Source: Elusimicrobiota bacterium (GTDB lineage Bacteria > Omnitrophota > Gorgyraeia > Zapsychrales > Fredricksoniimonadaceae). Taken from it: DNA of 6,711 nt. The notes beneath the pieces were generated by a model. It made no database searches. It was not told the origin of the DNA and saw nothing but the letters and a program-made list of their open reading frames with translations. Every line of letters begins with the position of its first letter. Position 1 is the first letter of the stretch. Both the position numbers and the translations under genes were made by a program. This document shows positions 1-5,811 of the stretch, piece after piece. The stretch lies in assembly GCA_012514595.1 (NCBI GenBank), contig JAAYZZ010000007.1, positions 1 through 6,711 of the forward strand, in the 5' to 3' direction.

Positions 1-590
1 GCGGTGTAGGCGTGGATCGTGGTCATGAGCCCCTTGTCGATCCCGATGCCTTCTTTAAGAAGCACATGAACAAGCGGCGCCAGACAGTTGGTCGTGCAGC
101 TCGCGTTCGACACGATATTGTGCTTGGCCGGATCATACTCGTTCTCGTTCACGCCCATGACAAGGGTCTTCACATCCCCTTTTCCGGGGGCGGAGATGAT
201 GACCTTTTTGGCCCCGGCTTCGAGATGGCCCTGGGCCTTCTCGCTCGCGGTGAAAAGGCCGGTCGACTCCACCACATAATCGACCCCCAGCGCCTTCCAG
301 GGAAGCTCGGCCGGGTTCTTTGTGGCCATCACGCACTTGATCTTGTGACCGTTGACGACGAGGGTATCACACTCTTCCTTCGCGGCATCGCTCTTTTCCG
401 CCTTCACATCATGCTTGAAACGTCCATGAACGGAATCATACTTGAGCTGGTAGGCGAAATATTCCGCGTCCGTCGAGATATCGACGACCGCGACCACGTC
501 GATCTCCTTGCCCAAAAGCCCCTGATCGCAGATCGCCTGGAACACCAGACGCCCGATACGACCAAAACCATTGATACCCACCTTGACCAT
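1..590 (-). CDS. gap: Glyceraldehyde-3-phosphate dehydrogenase, N-terminal 196 residues (3' end outside window)
   Basis: Phosphorylating GAPDH converts glyceraldehyde-3-phosphate, NAD+ and phosphate to 1,3-bisphosphoglycerate in cytosolic glycolysis/gluconeogenesis. The frame was read by reverse-complementing 590 to 1. It opens MVKVGINGFGRIGRLVF, the Rossmann dinucleotide-binding motif. An aspartate at residue 37 (VVVD) sits where NAD-preferring enzymes keep theirs. ESTGLFT (108-114), KKVIISAPGKG (128-138), the active-site block SNASCTTNCLAP (catalytic Cys165, codon 96-98) and MTTIHAYT (catalytic-site His193, codon 12-14) follow. The gene runs off the left edge; family members are about 330-340 residues, so roughly 40% is missing. 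The start is fixed by a GGAGGG Shine-Dalgarno 4 nt upstream. It is preceded by its own extended -10 promoter, so it is probably transcribed apart from the BRO gene upstream. The segment around residues 38-100 is longer than in E. coli GapA and, from memory, resembles the glycosomal/spirochaete-like GAPDH group. Confidence 0.97.
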   Translation of the reverse strand, partial: MVKVGINGFGRIGRLVFQAICDQGLLGKEIDVVAVVDISTDAEYFAYQLKYDSVHGRFKHDVKAEKSDAAKEECDTLVVNGHKIKCVMATKNPAELPWKALGVDYVVESTGLFTASEKAQGHLEAGAKKVIISAPGKGDVKTLVMGVNENEYDPAKHNIVSNASCTTNCLAPLVHVLLKEGIGIDKGLMTTIHAYT

Positions 591-639
591 GATGCCCTCC
601 CTCTATAGAACTGTTCTTGAAATGGATTCACGCGACCGG

Positions 640-674
640 GGTCCCCGAAAGGCGAACGCCCGGGGAACAGGACC
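640..674 (-). other. Stem-loop in the gap 5' leader
   Basis: Read on the minus strand, GGTCC (670-674) can pair with GGACC (640-644). A competing stem, CCCCG (661-665) with CGGGG (643-647), encloses an inner GGCG-TT-CGCC hairpin (651-660). The element falls between the predicted transcription start and the Shine-Dalgarno of gap. It may be only a leader hairpin; I recognise no known riboswitch or ribosomal-protein site in it. Confidence 0.35.
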
Positions 675-688
675 GGAATTCGGGGTCG

Positions 689-716
689 ATTATAACAGAA
701 AGGTCCCGAGGGGCAA
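689..716 (-). promoter_or_regulatory. Sigma70-type promoter of gap with extended -10
   Basis: On the minus strand the -10 is a perfect TATAAT (689-694) preceded by TGT, giving the extended -10 TGTTATAAT (689-697). A -35-like TTGCCC (711-716, 4 of 6 matches to consensus) lies 16 bp upstream. Transcription would start near 682, leaving a leader of about 90 nt before the gap ATG at 590. The position fits a separate transcription unit for gap, downstream of the putative BRO-gene terminator. This is inferred from motif match only. Confidence 0.6.
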
Positions 717-720
717 TAAC

Positions 721-870
721 AAAAAGCGAAAGAGCGAAAAAGACCCCGAAGACAGGGCCCAAGTCCCTGATCGCTCCGGCCCTAGGACTTCACGGGCCCC
801 TCGCTTTTCAGATCCTTGCCTTAAGCAGCCGTCGACCTTCTTTCACTCTTTCGCCTTTTCTCTTTTTCGC
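721..870. repeat. Purine-rich gapped inverted repeat at the BRO/gap junction
   Basis: On the plus strand the left arm (721-745) is a run of GCGAAA-type units. The right arm (841-870) is its imperfect inverse. GCGAAAGAGCGAAA (726-739) matches the complement of 841-854 with one mismatch, and GCGAAAAAGA (734-743) matches the complement of 861-870 exactly. The order of these two sub-units is swapped between arms, so this is not a clean hairpin. The arms are about 97 bp apart. The right arm lies inside the 3' end of the BRO gene and encodes its Lys/Arg-rich tail. The left arm ending CGAAAAAGACC resembles CGAGAAAAGACC at 2805-2816 in the fmt leader. Confidence 0.45.
755..799 (-). terminator. Probable intrinsic terminator of the BRO/DinD-like gene
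   Basis: It begins 8 nt after the BRO-gene stop codon. GGGCCC (794-799) and AAGTCC (785-790 read on minus) pair with GGACTT (761-766) and GGGCCC (755-760), with a 3-nt bulge (791-793) and an 18-nt loop. A T-rich stretch on the minus strand, TCTTTTTCGC (734-743), follows, but about 11 nt beyond the stem base, so the fit to a classical Rho-independent terminator is imperfect. It separates the BRO gene from the gap promoter. Confidence 0.45.
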
Positions 871-1689
871 TTCTCCCTGTCCCAGGAAATTCTCCCCAGA
901 GACAACGGCTTGCCCCGACACCTTCTCAATATCCCGGCGGGTACGGCCCGCGACCCCGCCGCCGTCGCCCGCATCCTTTTCCAGGGCCGGCATCCCGCGC
1001 GAACCACGGCCCCGGGTCAGGGTGGTCGTGGTCGCTTCCCCGAGCATTGTGAGGATAAGCTCCATGTCCGTCATGTGGTCCCGCAGATTCTCGCGGTCCA
1101 GGCCCTTGACCTTTTTATAGGTATCGACCTTGAGCCCGAAAGCCCCCTGCATGATCTCGTTGGTCAGGATCGCGTAATCCCTCTGGCGCGCGGCCCCGCG
1201 GTCCTTCCACTCCTGCGTGAGGTCCTGGCGGATGGCAATCCCCCGGATCCTTTTCTCGACCCACTCCCGGGAATAGCCTTTCTTTGCGTAGATCGCACGG
1301 ACCCGATCCATGGCGAGCTCCGGGTCCCGGATCTCCTCGATCCGCTCGCGCCCCACCCGGGCGAGCCAACGCTTGAACGGCTCGGCCTTGGGGGAAGGAA
1401 TGGACTGAATGATGCGAAAAAGCGTTTCTGTTGAAGCGCAGTCCGTGAGATAAAGCTTGCCATCCGAGGCCCTCATCTTCAGTTGTCCGATTTTATCGGA
1501 CACCTCAATATACCCCTCTACGATCAGCTTTTTCTTAAGATCATTCCAGTATTTACGCGGACGTTCATTCTCGACAAGGACCTCGACCGTATCCACGATC
1601 GAGAACCACCACTGGCCCGCGTGAAAGACTTTCCTGACACGCTTGCCCTCAAAGACAGAAACTTTGGTGAGATCCGTATTCCTGGACAT
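808..1689 (-). CDS. BRO-N / DinD-like DNA-binding protein (prophage antirepressor family)
   Basis: A 293-residue protein. Residues 8-115 fit the BRO-N (phage antirepressor) domain: VFEGKRVRKVFHAGQWWFS, a W-F-S/D-T pair, KYWNDLKKKL, then LKMRASDGKLYLTDCA and FRIIQSI-PKAEPFKRWLA. Residues 135-270 resemble the C-terminal part of E. coli DinD and many chromosomal BRO-N proteins: YAILTNEIMQGAFGL, YKKVKGL, NLRDHMTDMELILTMLGEAT, GNTR-like AGRTRRDIE and VVSGENFLG. Such proteins bind DNA; E. coli DinD is SOS-induced and acts on RecA filaments. The role here is unknown. I chose the ATG at 1689 rather than an upstream ATG at 1830 because GAGGGGGG precedes it at good spacing, the domain starts right after it, and the promoter at 1763-1791 would lie inside the longer frame. 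The last 23 residues (KKRKGERVKEGRRLLK) are basic and encoded by a purine-rich repeat arm, so they are probably not part of the fold. No LexA-type box is evident. Confidence 0.85.
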   Translation of the reverse strand: MSRNTDLTKVSVFEGKRVRKVFHAGQWWFSIVDTVEVLVENERPRKYWNDLKKKLIVEGYIEVSDKIGQLKMRASDGKLYLTDCASTETLFRIIQSIPSPKAEPFKRWLARVGRERIEEIRDPELAMDRVRAIYAKKGYSREWVEKRIRGIAIRQDLTQEWKDRGAARQRDYAILTNEIMQGAFGLKVDTYKKVKGLDRENLRDHMTDMELILTMLGEATTTTLTRGRGSRGMPALEKDAGDGGGVAGRTRRDIEKVSGQAVVSGENFLGQGEAKKRKGERVKEGRRLLKARI

Positions 1690-1720
1690 GATGCCCCCCT
1701 CTTGGATTGATGGTTGCCTC

Positions 1721-1740
1721 TTCCCCAAGGGGGTTGGGAA
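1721..1740 (-). other. Hairpin in the BRO-gene leader
   Basis: On the minus strand TTCC/CCAA pair with TTGG/GGAA around a CCCCC loop, giving a 7-bp stem with one bulged G. It sits between the predicted transcription start and the Shine-Dalgarno (just after 1700), so it could affect translation. No known family was recognised. Confidence 0.3.
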
Positions 1741-1762
1741 AAAGCTGCCGAATGGCAAAAGA

Positions 1763-1791
1763 ATTATATCCGGGACATGCAAAAGGGACAA
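1763..1791 (-). promoter_or_regulatory. Sigma70-type promoter of the BRO/DinD-like gene, with direct repeats
   Basis: Minus strand: -35 TTGTCC (1786-1791) and a perfect -10 TATAAT (1763-1768) with a 17-bp spacer. Transcription would begin near 1756, about 67 nt before the ATG at 1689. Two direct copies of TGTCCC (1785-1790 and 1772-1777), 13 bp apart, overlap the -35 and fill the spacer. This is a possible operator for a repressor, perhaps the BRO-N protein itself; that last point is inference. Confidence 0.6.
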
Positions 1792-1821
1792 TCGCTTTAT
1801 CCAGGCCCAGGAAGGGACCGC

Positions 1822-1840
1822 CTCCCTCACCGGGAGGGAG
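1822..1840 (-). terminator. Hairpin just after fmt, possible weak terminator
   Basis: A perfect 7-bp stem, CTCCCTC (1822-1828) with GAGGGAG (1834-1840), and a 5-nt loop start 4 nt past the fmt stop codon. No T-tract follows on the minus strand, so it is at best an mRNA 3'-end protector or an incomplete terminator between fmt and the independently promoted BRO gene. Confidence 0.3.
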
Positions 1841-1844
1841 AATG

Positions 1845-2771
1845 TTATCCCAGGACATCCCCCACCTTGATCCTGTGTCCCGCCAAGAACGCGCGGGCAT
1901 CCATGGCGTGGGAGTTCGCGGGGTGCACGCGCCTCACCAGGAGCGCGCCCTCCCCGGCCTGGACAAAAAATCCGTCCTTGTGGACCTCGATGATCTCTCC
2001 CGGAACGCCCTTTTGCATCGCCGCCAGGGATGTATCAAGGATCTTAAGCCTGGCCCCGTGCCAGAACGTGTAGGCCCCGGGCCAAGGCTGGACCCCGCGG
2101 ATGAGGTCATGCGCCCACTGCGCGGGCTGGGCCCAATTGATGTGCCCCAGGTCCTTGGTCATCTTCGGGGCCTTGGAGGCCCGACGCTCATCCTGCACCG
2201 TAAAAGAAATCCGGCCTTCCTTGAGGAGCGGAAGCGTCTCGAGGAGAAGGTCGGCCCCTGCCACGGCCAACTGCCCCCTCAACTCCTGCGCGGTCGTATC
2301 CGCACCGATGGAATGCTCGCGCGAGGCGATCATGTCGCCTGTGTCCATCCCCTCGTTCATCCGGATGAGGGTCACCCCGGCCTTCTTCTCGCCGTGGATG
2401 ATGGCCCAATTGACCGGCGCGGCCCCCCGGAATTTCGGCAAGAGCGAGGCATGGACATTGAGACAAAAAAGCCGCGGAAGAGAAAGGACGCTGGCGGGCA
2501 GGATCTTGCCGTAGGCGATGACCACAAAAAGATCGGCCTCAAAGGCCCGCAGCCGTTCGATCACCCCGGGGTCCTTCAGGGTCTGGGGCTGGAACACCGG
2601 GACCGAGTGCGCGAGGGCGACCTGCTTCGTCGCAGAAAAAAGGATATGCATGCCGCGGCCCTGGGGTCGGTCGGGTTGGGTCACAAGCCCAACGACCTTA
2701 TGGCCGGGATGGATGAGACGGATCAGACTGGTCGCCGCGAAATCATCGCAGCCGAAGAAAAGGATTTTCAT
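1845..2771 (-). CDS. fmt: Methionyl-tRNA formyltransferase
   Basis: Fmt transfers the formyl group of 10-formyltetrahydrofolate to Met-tRNA(fMet) for translation initiation in the cytosol. The 308 residues match the usual family length of 305-320. The N-terminal formyltransferase fold opens MKILFFGCDDFAATSL. TQPDRPQGRG (31-40) is the conserved loop that contacts the tRNA acceptor end in this family. The catalytic triad is Asn105 and His107 in NVHASLLPKFRGAAPVNW and Asp143 in GMDTGDM, three less than the E. coli numbering. APKMTKDLGHINW (201-213) and RGVQPWPGAYT lead into the C-terminal OB-fold. The start matches the family N-terminus, but no Shine-Dalgarno is visible; the leader is pyrimidine-rich and carries an inverted-repeat arm 12 nt upstream. 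It follows priA by 139 bp, a conserved bacterial neighbourhood, though the usual def gene is not between them. Confidence 0.97.
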   Translation of the reverse strand: MKILFFGCDDFAATSLIRLIHPGHKVVGLVTQPDRPQGRGMHILFSATKQVALAHSVPVFQPQTLKDPGVIERLRAFEADLFVVIAYGKILPASVLSLPRLFCLNVHASLLPKFRGAAPVNWAIIHGEKKAGVTLIRMNEGMDTGDMIASREHSIGADTTAQELRGQLAVAGADLLLETLPLLKEGRISFTVQDERRASKAPKMTKDLGHINWAQPAQWAHDLIRGVQPWPGAYTFWHGARLKILDTSLAAMQKGVPGEIIEVHKDGFFVQAGEGALLVRRVHPANSHAMDARAFLAGHRIKVGDVLG

Positions 2772-2783
2772 ATCAATTAAAGC

Positions 2784-2898
2784 CGAGAGGCGAGAGTCCA
2801 GAGACGAGAAAAGACCGGCGCTGCATCGACCCTTGATCCATTAACACAGCAATGGTTTCTTCAACCCTTGACTCTTTCCCCTCGTCCCTCGCCTCTCG
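2784..2898. repeat. Gapped inverted repeat filling the priA-fmt junction
   Basis: Plus strand CGAGAGGCGAG (2784-2794) is perfectly inverted at CTCGCCTCTCG (2888-2898). The pairing resumes inward with GACGAG (2803-2808) against CTCGTC (2881-2886) and AAAGA (2810-2814) against TCTTT (2873-2877). The interior holds a small CCATT/AATGG hairpin (2838-2855) and two near-identical direct repeats, TCGACCCTTGA (2826-2836) and TCAACCCTTGA (2861-2871). The outer arms end 12 bp from the fmt start and begin 12 bp from the priA stop. In the priA-fmt transcript the whole spacer could fold into a long imperfect hairpin. The nature is unknown: it could be a REP/MITE-like unit or a structured RNA. Confidence 0.55.
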
Positions 2899-2910
2899 TC
2901 TCTTAGCTCC

Positions 2911-4575
2911 TCACGGATCCACATTCACCGTCACCACCGCATCCTTCCGGGGACGGAAGCCCCGCAGGACCTTCCTCACGAACCCCACGGTCTCCTCAAC
3001 ATCGACACCATGGACCATGATGCAGTGGCGGAACTTGCCGCGGACGATGGGAGAACGGTCCGGCTGCGGCTCGAGGATGCCCATGTCCTCGGGACGCGCG
3101 GCGTGAAAACTATCATACAGCCTTTTGGCCTCCGCGCAAGCAAGCTCCGGGTCCGCCGAACGGACCACCACGGCCACGAGGACCGCATACGGCGGAAGCC
3201 CCATGTCGCGGCAGGCCTTGAGCTCCGGACGATAGAAATCTTCCGCATCCTCGCTGAGAAGCGCATGCAGCCCCTCATCATGGACATTGCGGGTCTGAAG
3301 AAGCACAAGCCCGCTCGTCATCTGCGCCAGATGCCGAACAAGCGCAAAGGTCTGATGGCTGGCGCGGCGGTCATTTTTGTGCCTCTCCCAGTCGATGTCC
3401 GCCACGACCGACAACGCGAAAAGGACCTCACCCCTGTGACGGAACACGGCCTGGGTCGCCACCACGACCTGGGCTTCAACAGGGAACGCACCGGATGTCT
3501 TTTCATATCCCCGGACGCAAACGCCAGGAAAACGCCGGACCACCTCTTCCACCGTCGGGGCCGTTCCCCTCGCGGCGGGAACATAAATGAGCGCCCTCTT
3601 TCCCTCTTTGAGCACACGCTCCAGGTGACCCGAAAGTCCGGGAGAGATGACCGTCCCTTTCTTCATCTTGAAGTTCGAAAGGTCCAAGAGCTTGACCGGG
3701 CAGACCGGCCTTTCCCCGACGATAAGTGCGGCCTTTTTTTCGCTCACCATGCGCCAGGCCTCGAGGGAAGGCGCACTCGAGACCAAGAGCACATCCGCTT
3801 TTGTGATCCGCGCGCGCAAAAGCGCGGCCTCACGCGCATGATAGAATGGCGACTGGTCATGCTTATAGAACGGACTGTCCTCCTCCAGGACCACGATGAG
3901 CCCCGGATCCTGCACCGGGGCGAGGACCCCGGAGATGAAGCCCAGGACCAAACGCGAGGCGCCAGAACGGACCTTGATCCAGCGCTCGAGCTCCTCCTTG
4001 TCCGTGCCGTGGCGGAGAAGAACGCCCCTGAACTCGCGCGCCAAAGTCTCCAGACGCCTCTGTGCTTCAACGATATGGCTCGCATCCGGAACAAGAACGA
4101 TGACGCCCCGACCTGAACGCAGGGTCTCCTCCACGCGGGGCAGAATGATCTCCCATCGCTTTTTGAGACCACAATCAAAAAGAAGATCTGTCCGGGGGGC
4201 GGGATCCCCCCCGACGGGTGTTGTCCTGTCCCAGGCCTTGAGCCGCCGGGACTTGCGCAGGGACGCCGGAAGAGAAAGCTCCAGCGCCTCTCCGAAAGAA
4301 CAGCCGAAATGCAGGGCGAATTCCCGGAAGAACGCGAGCGCGTTCTCCTCAAAGGCGGGTGTCTCATCAAGGACCTTCAGGACCGGGAGGACCTTTTCAA
4401 CAAGGGGCTTCTTCCCAAGACTGACCACAACCCCGACACGCTTGCGACCCGCAAAAGACACAAGGACGCGCACCCCCACAAGAACCTTATCCCGGAATTC
4501 TTCGGGGACCGAATAATCAAAGGGGCCTTCAACAGGAAGACCGACAACGATGTGCGCGATGGAGTCCTGCGACAT
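2911..4575 (-). CDS. priA: PriA-like primosomal protein N', helicase motifs degenerate (probable pseudohelicase)
   Basis: PriA binds abandoned replication forks and reloads the replisome. The 554 residues compare with about 730 in E. coli. Residues 1-108 match the 3'-DNA-end-binding domain (IAHIVVGLPVEGPFDYSVPE, PASLRK). No winged helix follows: only about 25 residues separate it from the first RecA lobe. In that lobe RSGRGVIVLVPD (153-164) is clear, but the Walker A position, GVTGSGKT in active PriA, reads DCGLKKRW (134-141) in an ungapped alignment. DEEH is replaced by LEED (230-233). The aromatic-rich loop SPFYKHDQSPFYHARE (234-249) and SSAPSLEAW (266-274) are kept. The second lobe lacks the eight-cysteine zinc module altogether, and motif VI QVAGRAGR has become HLAQMTSG (415-422). 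GLPPYAVL (459-466) through VTVNVDP (548-554) is the conserved C-terminal domain. The frame is uninterrupted, so it looks maintained rather than decaying. The start matches the family N-terminus although no Shine-Dalgarno is seen. Confidence 0.88.
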   Translation of the reverse strand: MSQDSIAHIVVGLPVEGPFDYSVPEEFRDKVLVGVRVLVSFAGRKRVGVVVSLGKKPLVEKVLPVLKVLDETPAFEENALAFFREFALHFGCSFGEALELSLPASLRKSRRLKAWDRTTPVGGDPAPRTDLLFDCGLKKRWEIILPRVEETLRSGRGVIVLVPDASHIVEAQRRLETLAREFRGVLLRHGTDKEELERWIKVRSGASRLVLGFISGVLAPVQDPGLIVVLEEDSPFYKHDQSPFYHAREAALLRARITKADVLLVSSAPSLEAWRMVSEKKAALIVGERPVCPVKLLDLSNFKMKKGTVISPGLSGHLERVLKEGKRALIYVPAARGTAPTVEEVVRRFPGVCVRGYEKTSGAFPVEAQVVVATQAVFRHRGEVLFALSVVADIDWERHKNDRRASHQTFALVRHLAQMTSGLVLLQTRNVHDEGLHALLSEDAEDFYRPELKACRDMGLPPYAVLVAVVVRSADPELACAEAKRLYDSFHAARPEDMGILEPQPDRSPIVRGKFRHCIMVHGVDVEETVGFVRKVLRGFRPRKDAVVTVNVDP

Positions 4576-4653
4576 AAAAAATTTGGGGAGATTGCTTCGC
4601 TCGCTAATACTTATTCAAAGGACACAGCTGCCAGCCAAGGGGATCGCTTTGTT

Positions 4654-4680
4654 GCCCGGCGGGACTCCGCGCAGCCGGGC
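4654..4680. other. GC-rich hairpin between the GT28-type gene and priA
   Basis: GCCCGGC (4654-4660) and GCCGGGC (4674-4680) form a perfect 7-bp stem with a 13-nt loop. An alternative GCGG-GACT-CCGC hairpin (4659-4670) overlaps it. It lies 19 nt past the stop of the upstream glycosyltransferase. No T-tract follows on either strand, so it is not a standard terminator, though it may attenuate or protect the 3' end. The rest of the 123-bp gap (4576-4698) shows no convincing promoter. Confidence 0.4.
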
Positions 4681-4698
4681 GAAGAGACCTCATCAACC

Positions 4699-5811
4699 CT
4701 ATTTCAGGATCTCCTTCACAATTCCTGCAACCGAATCCGGACGGGCCAATGCGGTCGCCGCATCCCGGGCCTTTTGGAGCGCCTCCGGAGAATCGGCAAA
4801 GGCCCGGATCGCGGCCGCGATCTCTGGCGGCGTCTTGTCGCTCATCCCGATCCCGTTGGCGGCAAGCACCCGGACATTCCCCGCCTCCTGACCCGGGATC
4901 GCGCTGAAAAAGATCAGAGGCAGATGATTGGCCAGGGCCTCGGTGATCGAAAGCCCTCCGGGCTTTGTGATCATGACATCGGACGCCGCCAGCATCTCTT
5001 CCATATTGTCGACGAACGTGCAGATCTTGTGAAGCGGATTACCGCGCACGGTCATTCTCTCGAACAGGCCCTTGTTGTACCCGCAGATCACGATCATCTG
5101 GATGTCGGACAAAAGCGCGGTCAACTCCTCGATCGGCCCGAACCCGAAAGAGCTCGTCGACAAAAGGACCGTGAAGCGGTCCTCCTGAAGGCCCAACTTG
5201 CGCCGGGTCTCCCGCTTGTCGCGCGGCTGGATGAACTTCTCGGCCACCGGGATGCCCGTGACCGCGATCCTCCCCTCCTCAACGCCCAGGCCTTTCAGGC
5301 GTCCTTTGGTGTAGTCACTCGCCACCAGATACTGATCGACGCCCTCGACAAGCCAGATCCGGTGCACGTCATAATCGGTCACCATGGTGATGAACCGCGC
5401 ATCCGTCATCCCCTTGCGACGCATCCACCCCACGACCTCCGTCGACAAAAAGTGGGTTGTAAAGATCACATCATAGTTCCCGTTCCGGATGAAACGCACC
5501 AGCGGACGGGCATTCAGATAATTATAGACCCGGCGAACGCTCCGGAAGATCGGTGCGAACCAGGCCTGGTCGGTCAGGGCAAAAAAGATCTCCCACACCT
5601 TGGGGAGTTTCCCGACCATGAACTCATATCCGTCGCTGTAGGTCTTCTTGAAGAAGGAGCTGGTATGGTCCAGGGCATCGACAAAGTCGACATTCCCGAC
5701 CCCGCGGCTCTTGAACCCCGCAAAGACCGCCTCAGCGGCCTTTTTGTGCCCCGCGCCGGCGGTCGCGTACAGGATGAGAATTCTTTTGGATGATGAGGCA
5801 GGCGGCATCAT
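4699..5811 (-). CDS. Processive-lipid/MGDG-synthase-type glycosyltransferase (GT28, MurG-like)
   Basis: The 370-residue protein has the two-domain GT-B layout of monogalactosyldiacylglycerol synthases and UgtP-type diacylglycerol glucosyltransferases. The N-terminal acceptor-side domain shows ILILYATAGAGHKKAAEAV (11-29) with the diagnostic GAGH (19-22). It also has the MGDG-synthase-like FTTHFLS (117-123) and TMVTDYDVHRIW (142-153), ending VTGIPV (184-189). The C-terminal nucleotide-sugar domain has LLSTSSFGFG (216-225), FVDNMEEMLAASDVMITKPGG (split around 266-286) and the sugar-nucleotide motif KPGGLSITEALA (283-294). It probably glycosylates a membrane lipid at the cytosolic face of the inner membrane; the sugar and acceptor cannot be read from the sequence. 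The start at 5811 lies 80 bp inside gmhB and has GGAGG (5818-5822) 6 nt upstream. No later start would keep the GAGH strand, so the overlap is real and suggests translational coupling. Confidence 0.88.
   Translation of the reverse strand: MMPPASSSKRILILYATAGAGHKKAAEAVFAGFKSRGVGNVDFVDALDHTSSFFKKTYSDGYEFMVGKLPKVWEIFFALTDQAWFAPIFRSVRRVYNYLNARPLVRFIRNGNYDVIFTTHFLSTEVVGWMRRKGMTDARFITMVTDYDVHRIWLVEGVDQYLVASDYTKGRLKGLGVEEGRIAVTGIPVAEKFIQPRDKRETRRKLGLQEDRFTVLLSTSSFGFGPIEELTALLSDIQMIVICGYNKGLFERMTVRGNPLHKICTFVDNMEEMLAASDVMITKPGGLSITEALANHLPLIFFSAIPGQEAGNVRVLAANGIGMSDKTPPEIAAAIRAFADSPEALQKARDAATALARPDSVAGIVKEILK

Noticed and set aside
607..617. AGAACTGTTCT palindrome as a LexA box
   Set aside because: Neither the CTGT-N8-ACAG nor the GAAC-N4-GTTC spacing fits; the half-sites are only 1 bp apart.
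1690..1830. N-terminal extension of the BRO gene to the ATG at 1830
   Set aside because: The extra 47 codons cover the predicted promoter, have no family match and lack a Shine-Dalgarno, whereas the ATG at 1689 has one.
1707..2780. Plus-strand open frame of 357 codons
   Set aside because: Antisense to fmt, which has an intact catalytic triad; the frame has no domain signature.
3010..4116. Plus-strand open frame of 368 codons
   Set aside because: Fully antisense to priA, with low-complexity charged composition and no recognisable motif.
2911..4575. PriA gene as a pseudogene or frameshifted copy
   Set aside because: The frame is open for 554 codons and the altered Walker A region aligns without gaps to the canonical one, so the changes look like substitution in a maintained protein rather than decay.
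4309..5793. Plus-strand open frame of 494 codons
   Set aside because: It lies antisense across two well-identified minus-strand genes (PriA N-terminus and the GT28-type gene), shows no domain motifs and has His/Arg/Asp-rich composition typical of shadow frames in GC-rich DNA.
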